The position numbers and the translations under genes were made by a program. A stretch of 64,000 bases of DNA from the NCBI RefSeq assembly GCF_001625305.1, contig NW_017804365.1:1370333-1434332 (forward strand), read 5' to 3'. Source of the DNA: Branchiostoma belcheri. Taxonomy: Eukaryota; Chordata; Leptocardii; Amphioxiformes; Branchiostomatidae. This document shows positions 22,463 to 33,720 of the stretch, piece after piece; position 1 is the stretch's first letter, and each line of letters begins with the position of its first letter. The notes below the pieces were generated by a model. That model had not been told where the DNA came from. It saw nothing but the letters and a program-made list of their open reading frames with translations, and ran no database searches.

Positions 22463-22820
22463 GCCATTCAAAAAGCTGGAGTAAAAATAGATTTAGAATC
22501 GTTGATATGTCACACACGTCGTTATGCAGTTGTTTTCCTTATTGTGCATTAAGTCTTCAAGCATGGATTTGCGTATTATCATTGTTAGTAGTCTTTAGTG
22601 GTTAATATAAGATAGATATATAAATGGTTTGGAAACCATATATTTATCTACTAAAACTAGCCATTCAAAAAGTTGGAGTAGAAATAGATTTAGAATCGTT
22701 GATATGTCACCCACGTCGTTATATTGTTGTTTTGCGTTGTGTGCAATTAGCCCTCCGGTATGGATTTGCGAAGATATTATTGTTATTATTAGTCTTCAGT
22801 GATTAAGATTAAAAGATATA
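22463..22820. repeat. 197-bp diverged tandem duplication
   Basis: GCCATTCAAAAAGCTGGAGTA at 22463 and its counterpart at 22660 start two copies that remain alignable for about 160 bp (GATTTAGAATCGTTGATATGT is shared), with many substitutions. Non-coding. Confidence 0.9.
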
Positions 22821-22841
22821 GAAAAAGAAATATATTTGAAC

Positions 22842-22921
22842 CACTGGGTAAGTCTACTGAGGAAGACCAGAGTGACTGGTCGAAAGCTCTAGGTACCAGA
22901 ACTTTTTTTGTGTTGGATCAA
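22842..22921 (+). repeat. Family P repeat fragment
   Basis: CCACTGGGTAAGTCTACTGAGGAAGACC, the GACCAG/CTGGTC hairpin, GAAAGCTCTAGGTA and ACTTTTTTTGTGTTGGA. It matches the 3' half of the copy at 15259. Confidence 0.85.
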
Positions 22922-23549
22922 AAGTGTTAACTTAAAACAGATATAGAACTGGTTTTTAAAAAAATACCCTAGGTAAATAATGCACTGACTTCATGAATTA
23001 AGGGAAGACCAAATGACGATGGAACTTAAATATCTTTCTTACTAGTAGTCAAACGCCATGGGTCTATGTATGGCAGTCTAGGTGTTACAATATAAAAAAA
23101 ATTATCAGACCTGTAAGAATATGATTTCTGTGTTTTACTTCGTAATTGTGAATACTTTTCCATTTATCATAAAAAAGCTATTTGGTTTTGAAACTCTATA
23201 GCATCAATTCCGTTTAATACGGATGAATATATATCACGATGGTCCGGTTGCTAGCCTTTTGTCCGCGTTGCTAAGGCTAAGTGCGCCGCCCACTCACCGC
23301 GGGGTGCCTACCTCGTGCCTGTACCCAGGCACTATACACAAGTAAACACTGCAAATATCTCTCAAAATAACGCATGATCGGAATATCATGTCGAGAAACT
23401 ACAGTAAGAATCGAAAAGAAGACAGGTTGACTTTGTAAATAAGAAGAAGTAAAAACGTGACAGCAAATTACAGCGTTCAAAAAGTCCTTCTTACGCTAGT
23501 GTTTAGTTCCGGCAATTTTTGGCAATTGAACTTTGAACCTTGTGACCTT
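22922..23549. other. No recognisable feature
   Basis: AT-rich unique sequence with a short GC-richer patch near 23260-23330. Confidence 0.5.
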
Positions 23550-23815
23550 TCTAATAAGGATTTTTTCCAATTTACGCACTAAACATTAGTTGAAGTCCTA
23601 ATCTATAATCTCACCTATAATTTTTAATTCTATGGTATCAAACTCGATGTCTGCGAAATCTAAGATCATTTACGTAAATTTCGGGGTAGATTTCGGCCTA
23701 GATTGGGGTATAATTCCCGTGAGCCTCCATAGAACAACAAGAACGCGTCATCAAGATGGCGGCGGGACTGTGCCCTTTCGATTTTTGGTGTTTTCGTCAA
23801 AAAATCCTTATTAGA
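23550..23815. repeat. Inverted repeat with 17-bp perfect arms
   Basis: TCTAATAAGGATTTTTT (23550-23566) is inverted at 23799-23815. The 230-bp interior has a perfect YY1-type AAGATGGCGGC at 23753-23763. Probably a short foldback transposon; no target duplication identified. Confidence 0.65.
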
Positions 23816-24384
23816 TCAAAAGTTATGGGCCAAAATATTACATGTACCCTTTACTCAGAGCTTTCACGTGGAAGTAAGACTTTGTTTTCAGCTATAATCA
23901 GCTACGCCGGCGTCCCTCAAAGACACTGATTATCGGGCTTCATTGTTCTCGAGTGCAGTTACATGCAAATCCTGGCCGGACCGCTATTGTTTTCCAAGCT
24001 TGAGATCGAGAGGCGCGGCAGTTTTAAAAGTGAGAATTGACCAAAAATCTGTTCCGACTAGAAGGTTGTGGGTTTTGGGCGGTCTAAAAATCTTGACGTC
24101 GTAGAAGGGATTGAAACGATGTTGCTAGTATCGCGGTTTAGAAATTACTCAAGTATCGCGGTTGGGGAAAAATTATGGGCAAGCTCACGGCACTAGATTT
24201 TAGCGAACACGGCTAGTGCATTTAAAAAAAAACGATAGACGATAAACAAGGACAAGAACAACAACAGCATTAGAAATACATGAAAACAAAAAAGAAAATG
24301 TCGACAGTTTACGGACAAGACCAAATATAAATCCAAAATAAATTGGGACTTCATGGGCAAAAGTCCGTAATAGTGTCACGCACC

Positions 24385-24642
24385 GCGTGCCGTCGCCAGC
24401 AAGCTACCCTGGATGCCAAACTAGTATCGGGCCGTTAGCCTTTTTCCTTCGGCAGCCGAGAGCCCTTCGCCCGCCTGCCTAAATTACCGCTACGGGGGAG
24501 TTGAGCCCGATGGCCAGCCAAACTCCCCCCGGGCTAGACTCCCCCGTAGCGGTAATTTACACCAGCGGGCGAAGGGCTTTTGCGGCCCGGACAGCGAGTT
24601 TGGATTCCAGGGTACCAGCAAGCCGCTGCATGCACGCCAAGT
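24385..24642. repeat. Large imperfect foldback / palindrome
   Basis: The inner arms TAAATTACCGCTACGGGGGAG (24480-24500) and the inverse (24539-24559) are perfect. They extend outward through AGCCCTTCGCCCGC / GCGGGCGAAGGGCT and then, less well, through TACCCTGGATGCCAAACT / AGTTTGGATTCCAGGGTA. The GC content is much higher than the flanks. The frames at 24501-24820 lie partly in this structure and are not credible genes. Confidence 0.85.
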
Positions 24643-25039
24643 TTTTCAATTTTGGGGCGCACGTGGACCAGCTTACAGCCAAGCCCGGCGTCATCGCCCG
24701 CCCTTGGATAGGGGTAAATACCATCCAGGACGCAATCAAGAAAGACATACAGACACCATAGCCTTTGATTCTAACGTTTGATCGTATTTTTGGCGCAAAT
24801 GTTGACTCGAATGCTTTCAAAATTGTGGCGGCATTTTGTTCCTTTCTTTGACTATGCCTGCAAATTATTTGTTTCCGAATTTCCGTTCCGTCTTACAGCC
24901 GTAGCATACTAACGCTTTACATTTTGAAGTACACATGCCACTAAACTTTCGACTGAACCTTTACCCCGGAATATAACAAATTTATGTCGCATTTCTCGTA
25001 GCCGTAAGTCGTTTGTAAAGCTGTAAGTGTAACTTCATG

Positions 25040-25115
25040 AGTATGTGTTTCCGGGCGGCCATTTTGTTTCTTTTCAGTCTGGACGCGATGACGCTGGCTT
25101 TAGTAAGTCTCATTT
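25040..25115 (+). promoter_or_regulatory. Possible TOP-type promoter with short first exon
   Basis: GGGCGGCCATTTTG, an inverted YY1-type site, is followed by TTTCTTTTCAG, a pyrimidine initiator-like stretch, then GACGCGATG and five codons ending at a consensus donor, TTTA|GTAAGT (donor at about 25101). A YY1 site directly upstream of a pyrimidine start is the layout of translation-machinery promoters. However, CTTTTCAG could equally be a splice acceptor, and no second exon was found. Confidence 0.25.
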
Positions 25116-25780
25116 TTTTCGATATTGTCTCCTAGTTGCACAAGATGAACGCCTTGCTGTGTCTGTAGATTTATAGATATCTTCTAAGCCGTAATTATGA
25201 GCTAATATTCATAAAAGCCATAGTGTAAACAAGCCGTGAAAGTTCAAAGCGTAGCAGTGACGCCATTGCTTCATGCTTTTTCCTGCTTGCGGTATGTTTA
25301 TGCACGGCATTTGTACAAAAAACAAATACTTTTTGTACAATAAATTTTTATTTTTTGATGACCACCAGTGTATTGTTTGTTACTGTACGAATTACATGTA
25401 CGTTGTGTTCAAGTTGTAGTCAAGAACTTGTGAGGCGTGATTTGCGATCGTAACGTAATCGATCGTAACGAGCTTGTATAGTCCAGCAAGATTCGGGGAG
25501 GGGATGGAAAGATCAAACACTTGCGGTGAAATCTTTTATAGCGATGGAATAGTGACTGCTTAAGTCCTAAAATTAACTGACATTTAACAAATCAGGAATT
25601 ACAGTAACCCTAGAGGTAAAATTGAAGACACAGATGAAGGCCGAGGCATTGTTAAAACGTGCGAAGCGAAGAACAATAGGGGCGGAGACGAGGCACGCAT
25701 ATCAAAAGACAAGCTCGCGGGAAATCTTGCTGGGCGAGGAGCGATCAAAACATTTCTTGTCCCCGCCTGCAAACCTGCCA

Positions 25781-25824
25781 ACCAATCAGCTACTGTTGTC
25801 AATGGCTAAATGAATGATTGACAG
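25781..25824 (+). promoter_or_regulatory. CCAAT box beside a PBX/PREP decamer
   Basis: ACCAATCAGC (CCAAT at 25782-25786) lies 28 bases from a perfect TGATTGACAG (25815-25824), the composite site of PBX with PREP/MEIS homeodomain proteins. AATATTCATGAG follows. Pairing of this decamer with CCAAT boxes is reported for early embryonic enhancers in fish; activity here is inference. Confidence 0.4.
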
Positions 25825-26075
25825 TGAATATTCATGAGCAGCGTGTTAGGAAAAATTCGACCCGATTTGACCATCGTGGTATAACGCGTTTCAGGCTCTA
25901 AATCATAGGTTTTGCACGAAAAAAACCGACCAAATTTTTTTTATACGTATAATGTGCGGAAATTTTTTTAAAAGGTCGGGAGTATTTTTCTTGCACTTCT
26001 GACACCTCAGAGGGACGTTAGGAATGCAAGAAAATTTTTTCCGACCATTTCCAAATGGGGGTTTAAGTCAGAGTG

Positions 26076-26548
26076 CTAACCTCCTAGCGGTATTCCCCGG
26101 GCAACAGCCATAGCAATGACCCTGGGTTGCGATACCACCGGGAGCAGGTTGGTGAGCCATCGGCGTAGCGCCGCGAGGCCCCCCCTGTTCCTGGCAGGTT
26201 CAACCATGGTGGGACGGTTCTCAGGGGAGCTTTTGCTGGCTAATAGCACCTGCACCGCCGCAGTCCCCGATGGGCGGTATAGAAATACAGCCGAGGTTGT
26301 GCGTAGGGCCAGCAACCCACCACGGAAAAAACCATTGCGACGAAACCTCAACAAGTTGAAAATTGCAGTAGGACTGACCAAAATGGCTCATTGACCCAGG
26401 AACGGATGGACTTACGCAAACGGAAAAATGGCAGCATTATGAAAATTGCTACTTGGAATGTGTTATCTATGAGCAAGGACGGCTCAGCGCAGCTGGTATC
26501 AAATGAGCTCTCACGTCTTGACATCACACTAGCAGGACTTACTGAAGT
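26076..26548 (+). mobile_element. RTE-type retrotransposon 5' end with endonuclease start
   Basis: The + frame running into the gap encodes MKIATWNVLSMSKDGSAQ...ITLAGLTE, the N-terminal strand and T-W-N motif of the apurinic-type endonuclease found at the start of RTE/CR1-class LINE polyproteins. The upstream 26076-26394 segment (CCTCCTAGCGGTATTCCCCG and on) is GC-rich, with an open frame of about 90 codons, and is probably the element's 5' region. The catalytic residues further in are lost in the gap. The retrotransposon 3' end at 46918-47334 is of the same broad class. Confidence 0.75.
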
Positions 26549-27052
26549 NNNNNNNNNNNNNNNNNNNNNNNNNNNNNNNNNNNNNNNNNNNNNNNNNNNN
26601 NNNNNNNNNNNNNNNNNNNNNNNNNNNNNNNNNNNNNNNNNNNNNNNNNNNNNNNNNNNNNNNNNNNNNNNNNNNNNNNNNNNNNNNNNNNNNNNNNNNN
26701 NNNNNNNNNNNNNNNNNNNNNNNNNNNNNNNNNNNNNNNNNNNNNNNNNNNNNNNNNNNNNNNNNNNNNNNNNNNNNNNNNNNNNNNNNNNNNNNNNNNN
26801 NNNNNNNNNNNNNNNNNNNNNNNNNNNNNNNNNNNNNNNNNNNNNNNNNNNNNNNNNNNNNNNNNNNNNNNNNNNNNNNNNNNNNNNNNNNNNNNNNNNN
26901 NNNNNNNNNNNNNNNNNNNNNNNNNNNNNNNNNNNNNNNNNNNNNNNNNNNNNNNNNNNNNNNNNNNNNNNNNNNNNNNNNNNNNNNNNNNNNNNNNNNN
27001 NNNNNNNNNNNNNNNNNNNNNNNNNNNNNNNNNNNNNNNNNNNNNNNNNNNN
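26549..27052. other. Assembly gap
   Basis: 504 unresolved bases between an RTE 5' end and a tandem array. The long frames reported through it on either strand are artefacts of N translation. Confidence 0.99.
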
Positions 27053-27895
27053 CAGACAGAATAGCTGAGAAAGACGTAACATATAGGTACGGTTTTAGAT
27101 GCCTGGACTAGCTTACAGTTTAGTAAGAGGCGGCGTTAGACCACCTACTACGCAGTTGTAACCTCAGTGTTTTGGTGAAGATTTTTTTTGAACGGCAGCT
27201 GATTGCCTTTAATTGCCAACCGTCGAAAGGAGATGTATTAATATTGGATTTTTACTATGCGTTTTCAGACAGAATAGCCGAGAAAGACGTAACGTATAAG
27301 TATGGTTTACATGGCTAGCTTGCAGTTTAGAAGAGGCTGCGTTAGACCACCTACTACGCAGTTGTAACCTCAGTGTTTTGGTGAAGATTTTTTGAACGGC
27401 AGCTGATTGCCTTTAATTGCCAACCGTCGAAAGGAGATGTATTAATATTGGATTTTTACTATGCGTTTGCAGACAGAATAGCCGAGAAAGACGTAACGTA
27501 TAGGTATGGTTTACATGGCTAGCTTACAGTTTAGAAGAGGCTGCGTTAGACCACCTACTACGCAGTTGTAACCTCAGTGTTTTGGTGAAGATTTTTGTTT
27601 TTGAACGGCAGCTGATTGCCTTTAATTACCAACCGTTGAAAGGAGATGTATTAATATTGGATTTTTACTATGCGTTTGCAGACAGAATAGCCGAGAAAGA
27701 CGCAACGTATAGGTATGGTTTACATGACTAGCTTGCAGTTTAGAAGAGGCTGCGTTAGACCTACTTGCAGTTTAGAAGAGGCTGCGTTAGACCTACTTGC
27801 AGTTTAGAAGAGGCTGCGTTAGACCTACTTGCAGTTTAGAAGAGGCTGCGTTAGACCTACTAGTAGGCGATTGTAACCTCTGCGTTTTCGTGGAG
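27053..27895. repeat. About 205-bp minisatellite with nested 32-bp array
   Basis: Units starting CAGACAGAATAG begin at 27053, 27266, 27470 and 27679 (213, 204 and 209 bp apart). In the last unit the segment CTTGCAGTTTAGAAGAGGC is itself amplified: four copies at exactly 32-bp spacing from 27732 to 27859. The array abuts the gap, so its real length is unknown and probably greater. Confidence 0.95.
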
Positions 27896-28108
27896 AACAT
27901 TTGAATGATATTTGATTTCGACATTCTATACGGTGAACCATTTGCTTTACCTTCATTTCAATCTTAACAAAAGTTTTGGTTTACTGACAATCCCATCTAT
28001 TAACAAATGCTCTTCGCTACTGCAGAATCGTATTGTATTGACGTACAGTGCAACCCACGGACAAAGACGAAGAGACCAATTTTCAAAGCTTACCTTGTTT
28101 TCTTCTAG

Positions 28109-28344
28109 TCAAGGGCGAGGGAGGTCGCCTTAATCAATTATTTATAAAGTTGTTAGTTTGGGATGAGGCAAAAGGCTGCGTTCAAATGACGCAGGTCCGT
28201 ACAGGCGAGCGGTTTGGGCATGGTCTGACTTCATTTAACGGCGACCTTTTTGACCAAGCCAGTGCGTATATTGGATGCTGCCTAAAGCCCATGTGGAACG
28301 AAGACGTCGTAGGATATGTATTTATAGATCCATCAAAAAAGTGA
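28109..28344 (+). CDS. Candidate exon, unknown product
   Basis: One of the best splice acceptors in the window (ACCTTGTTTTCTTCTAG) ends at 28108. After two bases, 77 codons are open to TGA at 28342-28344. Codon third positions look like real coding sequence, and the product is well mixed (LFIKLLVWDEAKGC, then RTGERFGHGLTSFNGDLF, then YIGCCLKPMWNEDVVG). The stop overlaps a possible donor, AAAAAA|GTGAGG at 28341, so this may be a terminal or an internal exon. I recognise no family. Confidence 0.4.
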
Positions 28345-29348
28345 GGAAACTTAAGCTTGTTCAACCTTCTCCGTTGTTACACCTACCATTCACAATACTT
28401 AGACTATAATATGAAAGATGAAGACATTCTGGTCAGTTGTTTATTCACGCCTGAGCGTTTTGCTCCAATGTTCCTTGTGATTAAGGTTGCTGACTGTAAC
28501 CTTTGCTGGCGAGCAAATGCAGCATATTTCACACCATGTCCCTTCCAAAAAAAATGAACTCTTACAATCTCACACCTGTACAAAGAAAGAACGTTCCAAA
28601 TTAACTTCTGACCAAATGTAAACCATACTATAGTCTAGTTATTTAAGACTAAAGAAGAGCATTCCTAATTTGACTCCAAATAAAAAATATTACCCTCTTT
28701 TAAGAATGGAATCTTGCATTGACACTGGGGAATCATTTTTTAGTAATTACGCCAGTCCAAATCTGAATCAAAGAAAAGTGCCCCCTATTCAATCATGCAT
28801 GGGTTCTTCCAGTAACCCCAATGTACCTACCTTTAAAGTTAGAGACACATCCGAACACACTTTCACAAATAGTTTTAAATAATGAACCCACTCCAAAATA
28901 ATCCAGTCCAAAAAATGTCGGCCTCTGGACTCTTCCAGCAGGACTAGGTAGTGAATAAAACTAATTTTATTTTCCTGAAAATGTAAAAAAAAGCATATCA
29001 TTCATACCTGGAGTGGTATTTGGTTAATGACTTTGGAATCTACGGGTTACCATACCGTCTTACATGTTCAGCAAAACGTCAATTCAGCAATGTTAATTAA
29101 AGATGTTCACCGAGATAATGACTGTCATGCAATTATGTTAACCTAGTTTACTTATTAACTTAACGACGTCTTTCATCAGTTCGTACCCTTGTGTCATTTG
29201 ATGTTCGAATTTTTTTTTCATTTCCACATAGCTTTTTATCTAAGTGAACACAAAGTTTAGACGTTGATGATTTAGCTAATGTCAAACCTTCTCTTTTGCT
29301 GAGGACAACACCATGACGGGGTTTTTATTCAGGATGAAGAAAGCTTTA
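28345..29348. other. No recognisable gene
   Basis: AT-rich. The frame 28357-28557 has several Cys but no splice support. Confidence 0.45.
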
Positions 29349-29756
29349 GGCCACACCAAGTAAAATTTATGGATGACGTCTGCGCACGCATTGATTTTGG
29401 CCTGTTCCTAGAAAAAAAACAAGAAATTCCGCTTCCTGTAACTATGACCAAAGAGTGACGATAGTGCCGCAATTTTATGCTTTGTTTCTGCAGGCCTGCA
29501 CGAATGTGATGAAAGAAACAGGACAGGACGACAACTGCTGTTCCACCTGATTTATTGCTGTTTTGATGATGAATAAAAGACTTCTTGCTTGTTACACTGT
29601 GTCACCTCATTCAATTTGTTTCCTAACATCTGTCGTCTCTTAGTATATTTCTAATCTAGGCATCTTGTTTTTTAGGGCCCTTCTTTTTTTTCGCCCTCTC
29701 GCATTAGAGTTAGGGTCTCCAAAGGACGTCATCCGTAGAATTTACTTGGTGTGGCC
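29349..29756. mobile_element. PIF/Harbinger-like MITE, copy C
   Basis: Perfect TTA duplication (29346-29348 and 29757-29759). Ends GGCCACACCAAGTAAAATTT and the inverse AAATTCTACGGATGACG-type right end ...TTACTTGGTGTGGCC. Its interior (TTCTTGCTTGTTACACTGTG and neighbours) matches copy F at 59599 in reverse orientation closely, so C and F are recent sister copies. Confidence 0.9.
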
Positions 29757-30500
29757 TTACTGCCAAATCTGTAGGACTGTCTGAGCACGTCTTTGTCATG
29801 ACTGCAGCCAGCTGTCGTCTTATCTCCTACAGGGACAGGACTCCCTTTATGAATTTAACCGTAATCAATAACCTCTCGTTCGCTCCAGCTTCTGATGAAG
29901 TCCCGTGGCAGCATTAATGAAATTACAATCAATCCCTCAGCGCCGGTGCAAATGCAAGGTTAAATTTTCATCCTTAAGTCTGTCGGTCTCAAAAGACTGC
30001 ACCCACTTCTCGTCTCTTTTGTATAACTCACCGGAATTTTAAAGGAACCCAATGCAGTTTTTAGGGTTTGGAAACCCGATTTTTCAAAGTCAACATTCTA
30101 GTCACTTGTCTACATACTGAGTACCACACTATATCTTAATGTATATTGACCCTCATGGAACAAAATTTTCAAAATTCTGACGGAAAATGGTTACTGGAAG
30201 GGCCCTGGGCTGATTTTTAGGGTACCACCCAGAAAATAAAGAACTCATCTTGGGACTTTTTTCTGCCATTTTAGATACCTTAAGTATGAAATGCTGATGG
30301 GAATGTGCTAATGTGAAGCAGGATGTTTCAACATCATAAAGATTGCCTTCTTCAAAATATTTCCAGTTTTGCTGCTCTGAAATCGCATTAGATGCCCTTA
30401 AATGCAGAAGCTGTCTCCTTTTGTGGGTAGAAAGTACGCTCTATCTTCACCAGATGAGAGGATTATATCCGGTATACTTTGGAAGATGGAGAGGATATAA
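29757..30500. other. No gene; possible upstream region of the exon at 30501
   Basis: AT-rich unique DNA. A TATATCC (30463) and a GATATAAATG directly at the start codon of 30501 are the only promoter-like words. Confidence 0.4.
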
Positions 30501-30590
30501 ATGAATTGCTTGAATCAGGCAACAGTCATCTGCACAACTGCGTTTGTAATAACCCTATTCATTATTCAGTCTGTTTCACCACATGCATCG
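30501..30590 (+). CDS. Candidate first coding exon with signal peptide
   Basis: ATG at 30501 opens 30 codons that end exactly at a consensus donor, TCG|GTAAGT (donor from 30591), in phase 0. The peptide has a polar start (MNCLNQ), a hydrophobic core (VICTTAFVITLFII) and a small-residue end (PHAS), the three-part layout of a secretory signal peptide. This suggests a secreted or membrane protein. A phase-0 exon with three Cys and good splice sites lies at 32641-32733 on the same strand. The identity is unknown, and a chance ATG plus GT is possible. Confidence 0.45.
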
Positions 30591-31034
30591 GTAAGTCGTT
30601 TTTCAAGAGATGCGATGATGATAACGATCATAGTCATTGACGCTGCAAGGAATATCATAATCGACCGAGAATAGTCTTTAATCCCCTACTATATTCCTGC
30701 CAGAGTTAATCCTGTAAGTTCTAGCCGCCCATGCTGTTTTCAGGCACCCTTACTGATGAATGTTGTTGATAATGCTTACCGGCATACCACTATTTCTTCC
30801 TCTTTTCTTGAAGTTAGAAGAGAAGTGGTCCTAGCATGGCATCGACGTAGGCGCCCCCCCCCCCCAAAAAAAACTTAAAGAAAAGAGTGAGGGGAAAAAA
30901 GACTTTTTATTAAATTTTAAACAATAAACATACAATGTAGTGAACCATCTCTTACATAATAATAATCATAATGATGATGAAATGATAACAATAATAATTC
31001 AAGAGTTCAAGAGATAATAAAAGAGTTTATTTAC

Positions 31035-31140
31035 ATTAAATCCCACCAGCCGACACTCAACCGAGACGGGGCTGATATAGCCTGCAAGATTTTTACGATT
31101 CATTACTCCAATCACGTGTCACTAAGGTCAGAGAGAATTA
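31035..31140 (+). repeat. Family P repeat, degenerate copy
   Basis: CACTCAACCGAGACGGGGC and, further on, ATTACTCCAATCACGTGTC match the start and the CACGTG region of the copy at 15259; the hairpin part is missing. Confidence 0.5.
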
Positions 31141-31236
31141 GAATTCTGAAGAACATTTAATATGCATGATGTACAAAATGACTAATAAACTGATGGACGT
31201 ACCAACTATTACTAATAATAATAATAATAAATACCA

Positions 31237-31331
31237 GCTTAGAAAGAACAAGAAACAGCCATGCCTTCAAGTACCAGAGTTATCAACCAAAGATTGAGGT
31301 GTTAAAAACTGATTCTTTCCTAGAACTATCT
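31237..31331 (+). pseudogene. CR1/L2-like reverse-transcriptase C-terminal fragment
   Basis: The + frame reads RNSHAFKYQSYQPKIEVL, nearly the same as the peptide in the minus-strand element at 18511-18762 (RNSHAFKYQSYQPRIEVF). It breaks up soon after (SFLELS then stop), where the other copy continues with the PRTIVDWNSLP motif. Too short to work. An (AAT)n run precedes it at about 31210-31228. Confidence 0.75.
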
Positions 31332-32640
31332 TAGAAAAGAACTCATTACTGTTACCAATTACAGTAGGGGCATTGTGATTACTTTAAACAATGTTTAGAT
31401 TTAAATATTCGAAGGTTAGGTAAGGTTATGTGAGTGTGTGCGCGCGTGCATTTGCGTAAGCAGTGTCAAGGAGCACGGTGTAAGGCATCTTCTGACTAAC
31501 CTGTCTCTTCGCTGATAGGCAATTATTGGATGAATGTATTGTGACCGGGATAGCCTCTATAATCAAACAAAACAATAGTTCATTGATCAACGGTCACAGC
31601 TTTAGTCGATCCTGTCAAGAACTATCATTTTCATACATGGACCCGTTGTTACTAGTGGAAGTTATGTATTGGTAACTGAGATTTAAAAAAAAACTTTTAA
31701 CGTGATTTTAACGATATGTTATAATGTTTCCTTTTTAGAGCTTCATGTGTATTGTCATTGTGCCCACATTGTAAATTCTGCTTATGCTGCAATGTAAATT
31801 TAAAAAAAAAACAGTCTAAAAACCAGTCTAACAATTGGAACTTGCTTCGGATGATACTTTTCATGCCTAAATGTTCCTTTCATTTTAAAAGGTATGTCCA
31901 CTACTGGGTCAGCTCATTATTGGACAAATTAGAACTATCTCACGGACACTGGAGATAATGGCGTCTTACCATCCCTGGTCCAATGAATTACACGGAAAAG
32001 GCAATGATGCGAAATCGATACGGCAACGACCCAATATAGAGGTCTGCGGAGGTTAAACAAAGAATCACCCCCCTTTTTACCTGCTTGAAAAGGCACTAAT
32101 GCCTGACACTTACAAACCTTAGTATGAATAAACGTCGACATTTGGACTTGGGGCTCATGGATGTAGTAGTCACGTAGGTAGAAGTAGGCAATTTAAAATG
32201 CTGTTTAAATCAAAGTTGTCTTCCAAACCGTTGAAGATCATCACCATCGACATAATCGACCATGTCGCTCTTGTCTCTGATTAATTAATTAACCAAGTAG
32301 GGCATCGGGTTATTGAATCTGTCGACCCCGCATTACTTTCTGTTCAATCGGGAAAACCGAGCTGCTGGTTGCGACGTGCACCTTGTAAACTGTCTAGTCC
32401 ACAGCACATTTAGTAAACACGAAATAGATTTTGAGTCAACCTAGAAGTTCATAATATTCGACGATAGTATTGCATCTAACAATTTCTAGATAGCCAATGT
32501 CTTGGAGTCCAGCGAATGTCTCTTCACCTATATCTATATTCATGCAAGTGGAGTTGAAAGTACTTTTGGTTGGTAGGCACAGTACAACCAGCCTGTCTAA
32601 ACGATCTCCATTTTGCAACCGGTAAGTAATCCTTTGACAG

Positions 32641-32733
32641 ACCTTGTCAGTGATAAAGACCTTGTCAGTGGTACTTATAATTAGACACTGCACGGAGTGT
32701 CAAGTTTACTGCTTGGCTAATTCACGGAACAAA
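32641..32733 (+). CDS. Candidate small internal exon with clustered Cys
   Basis: The acceptor TAATCCTTTGACAG ends at 32640 and the donor AAA|GTAAGTATTC starts at 32734, both good. The 31 codons between are open in phase 0, the phase left by the signal-peptide exon at 30501, so the two can be joined. The peptide ends in CTECQVYCLANSRNK. The repeat AGACCTTGTCAGTG occurs twice at the start. A small secreted cysteine-containing protein is a possible product. A competing donor word (CCG|GTAAGT) sits just upstream at 32621. Confidence 0.35.
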
Positions 32734-33660
32734 GTAAGTATTCTCCATATTTCATCGGCTGGCATTTCTAAATATGCAAAAAATGCAATATTGGCGCTTG
32801 ATGCTTTGATGAAAACCCTCTGGTACCGGAACAATGTTATATGAACATAAAGGCACTCTTGCAAACGGGACTCTCATGTTTCTATAATGCCTTAATGGTA
32901 AAGTACACGTACACCTGAGCCTCTCCTATAGATCACGTACAATCCTGTTAAAAGGGGTGCGAATCTCTCGAGATGCATTGAAGCCATTTCTGTGTGATAC
33001 AGTCATGACAGAGAGATCTTACGTTTTCTCGACATTTGAGCTCCTCTTAGCTCTAAATGCTTTATCGTGGCATCTGGCACAGGCGTTCAGTGAAGGACTA
33101 TAGACATAAATGTGTAGTTCACGAGTTGCAAGTAGGACAGTAAATCACAGACGAACAATGACACCGTTTTCTTATTGCACAACCCTAATGCCGGCCCTGT
33201 TTCTTTCGAGTGGTCACGAAGAGTTCAGTCAAGTTATGGTCACTGGAATCATAAAATGCACAGTATTTTCTATTTATAATGAAAAGTCACGATGCAAAAG
33301 CTTATTGCAACAGAAGCTACGTTTTCAGACTGTTAAACGCGTAAATGCTCTTTTAGCCATTAAATGATATGCTATTCACATTACACAAAATTAGGTACGA
33401 AAACAAACGTTATTGAAACTAATGAAATGCATTATGTACGTCTTGTCCGTGAGATCATTCATTATCAAAATATCGTCTTAAGGTCCCTAAAACTTTGTTG
33501 ACCCAGTCTCGAAATTTGCCAAAAATAATGCAATTAGCATACTGTTGATTAACGTACTGTCAAGTGACTTAATCCTCCACATAATGGGTTAACACGTCAT
33601 AAAATAACGTGTTGCTGTTGCAACTGTAGACTTTGATAAGGTTACTACTCACTACCATTC

Positions 33661-33720
33661 TCTGTATCTGTATCTGTATAGCCGGTATAACCGCCTTTCG
33701 GCGTAACACACCAGCTTCTG
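33661..33720 (-). mobile_element. CR1/L2-like retrotransposon 3' tail, copy 3
   Basis: Minus strand GTGTTACGCCGAAAGGCGG...ACCGGCTATACAGATACAGATACAG, the least mutated of the three copies. It is truncated within about 60 bp of its 3' end and abuts a coding-like frame. Confidence 0.9.

Noticed and set aside
26348-27082. Frames of over 200 codons on both strands
   Set aside because: They read through 504 Ns; only the first 50 or so codons on the + strand are meaningful.
27053-27895. CRISPR array
   Set aside because: Repeats are long, contiguous and without spacers; it is a minisatellite in a eukaryotic sequence.
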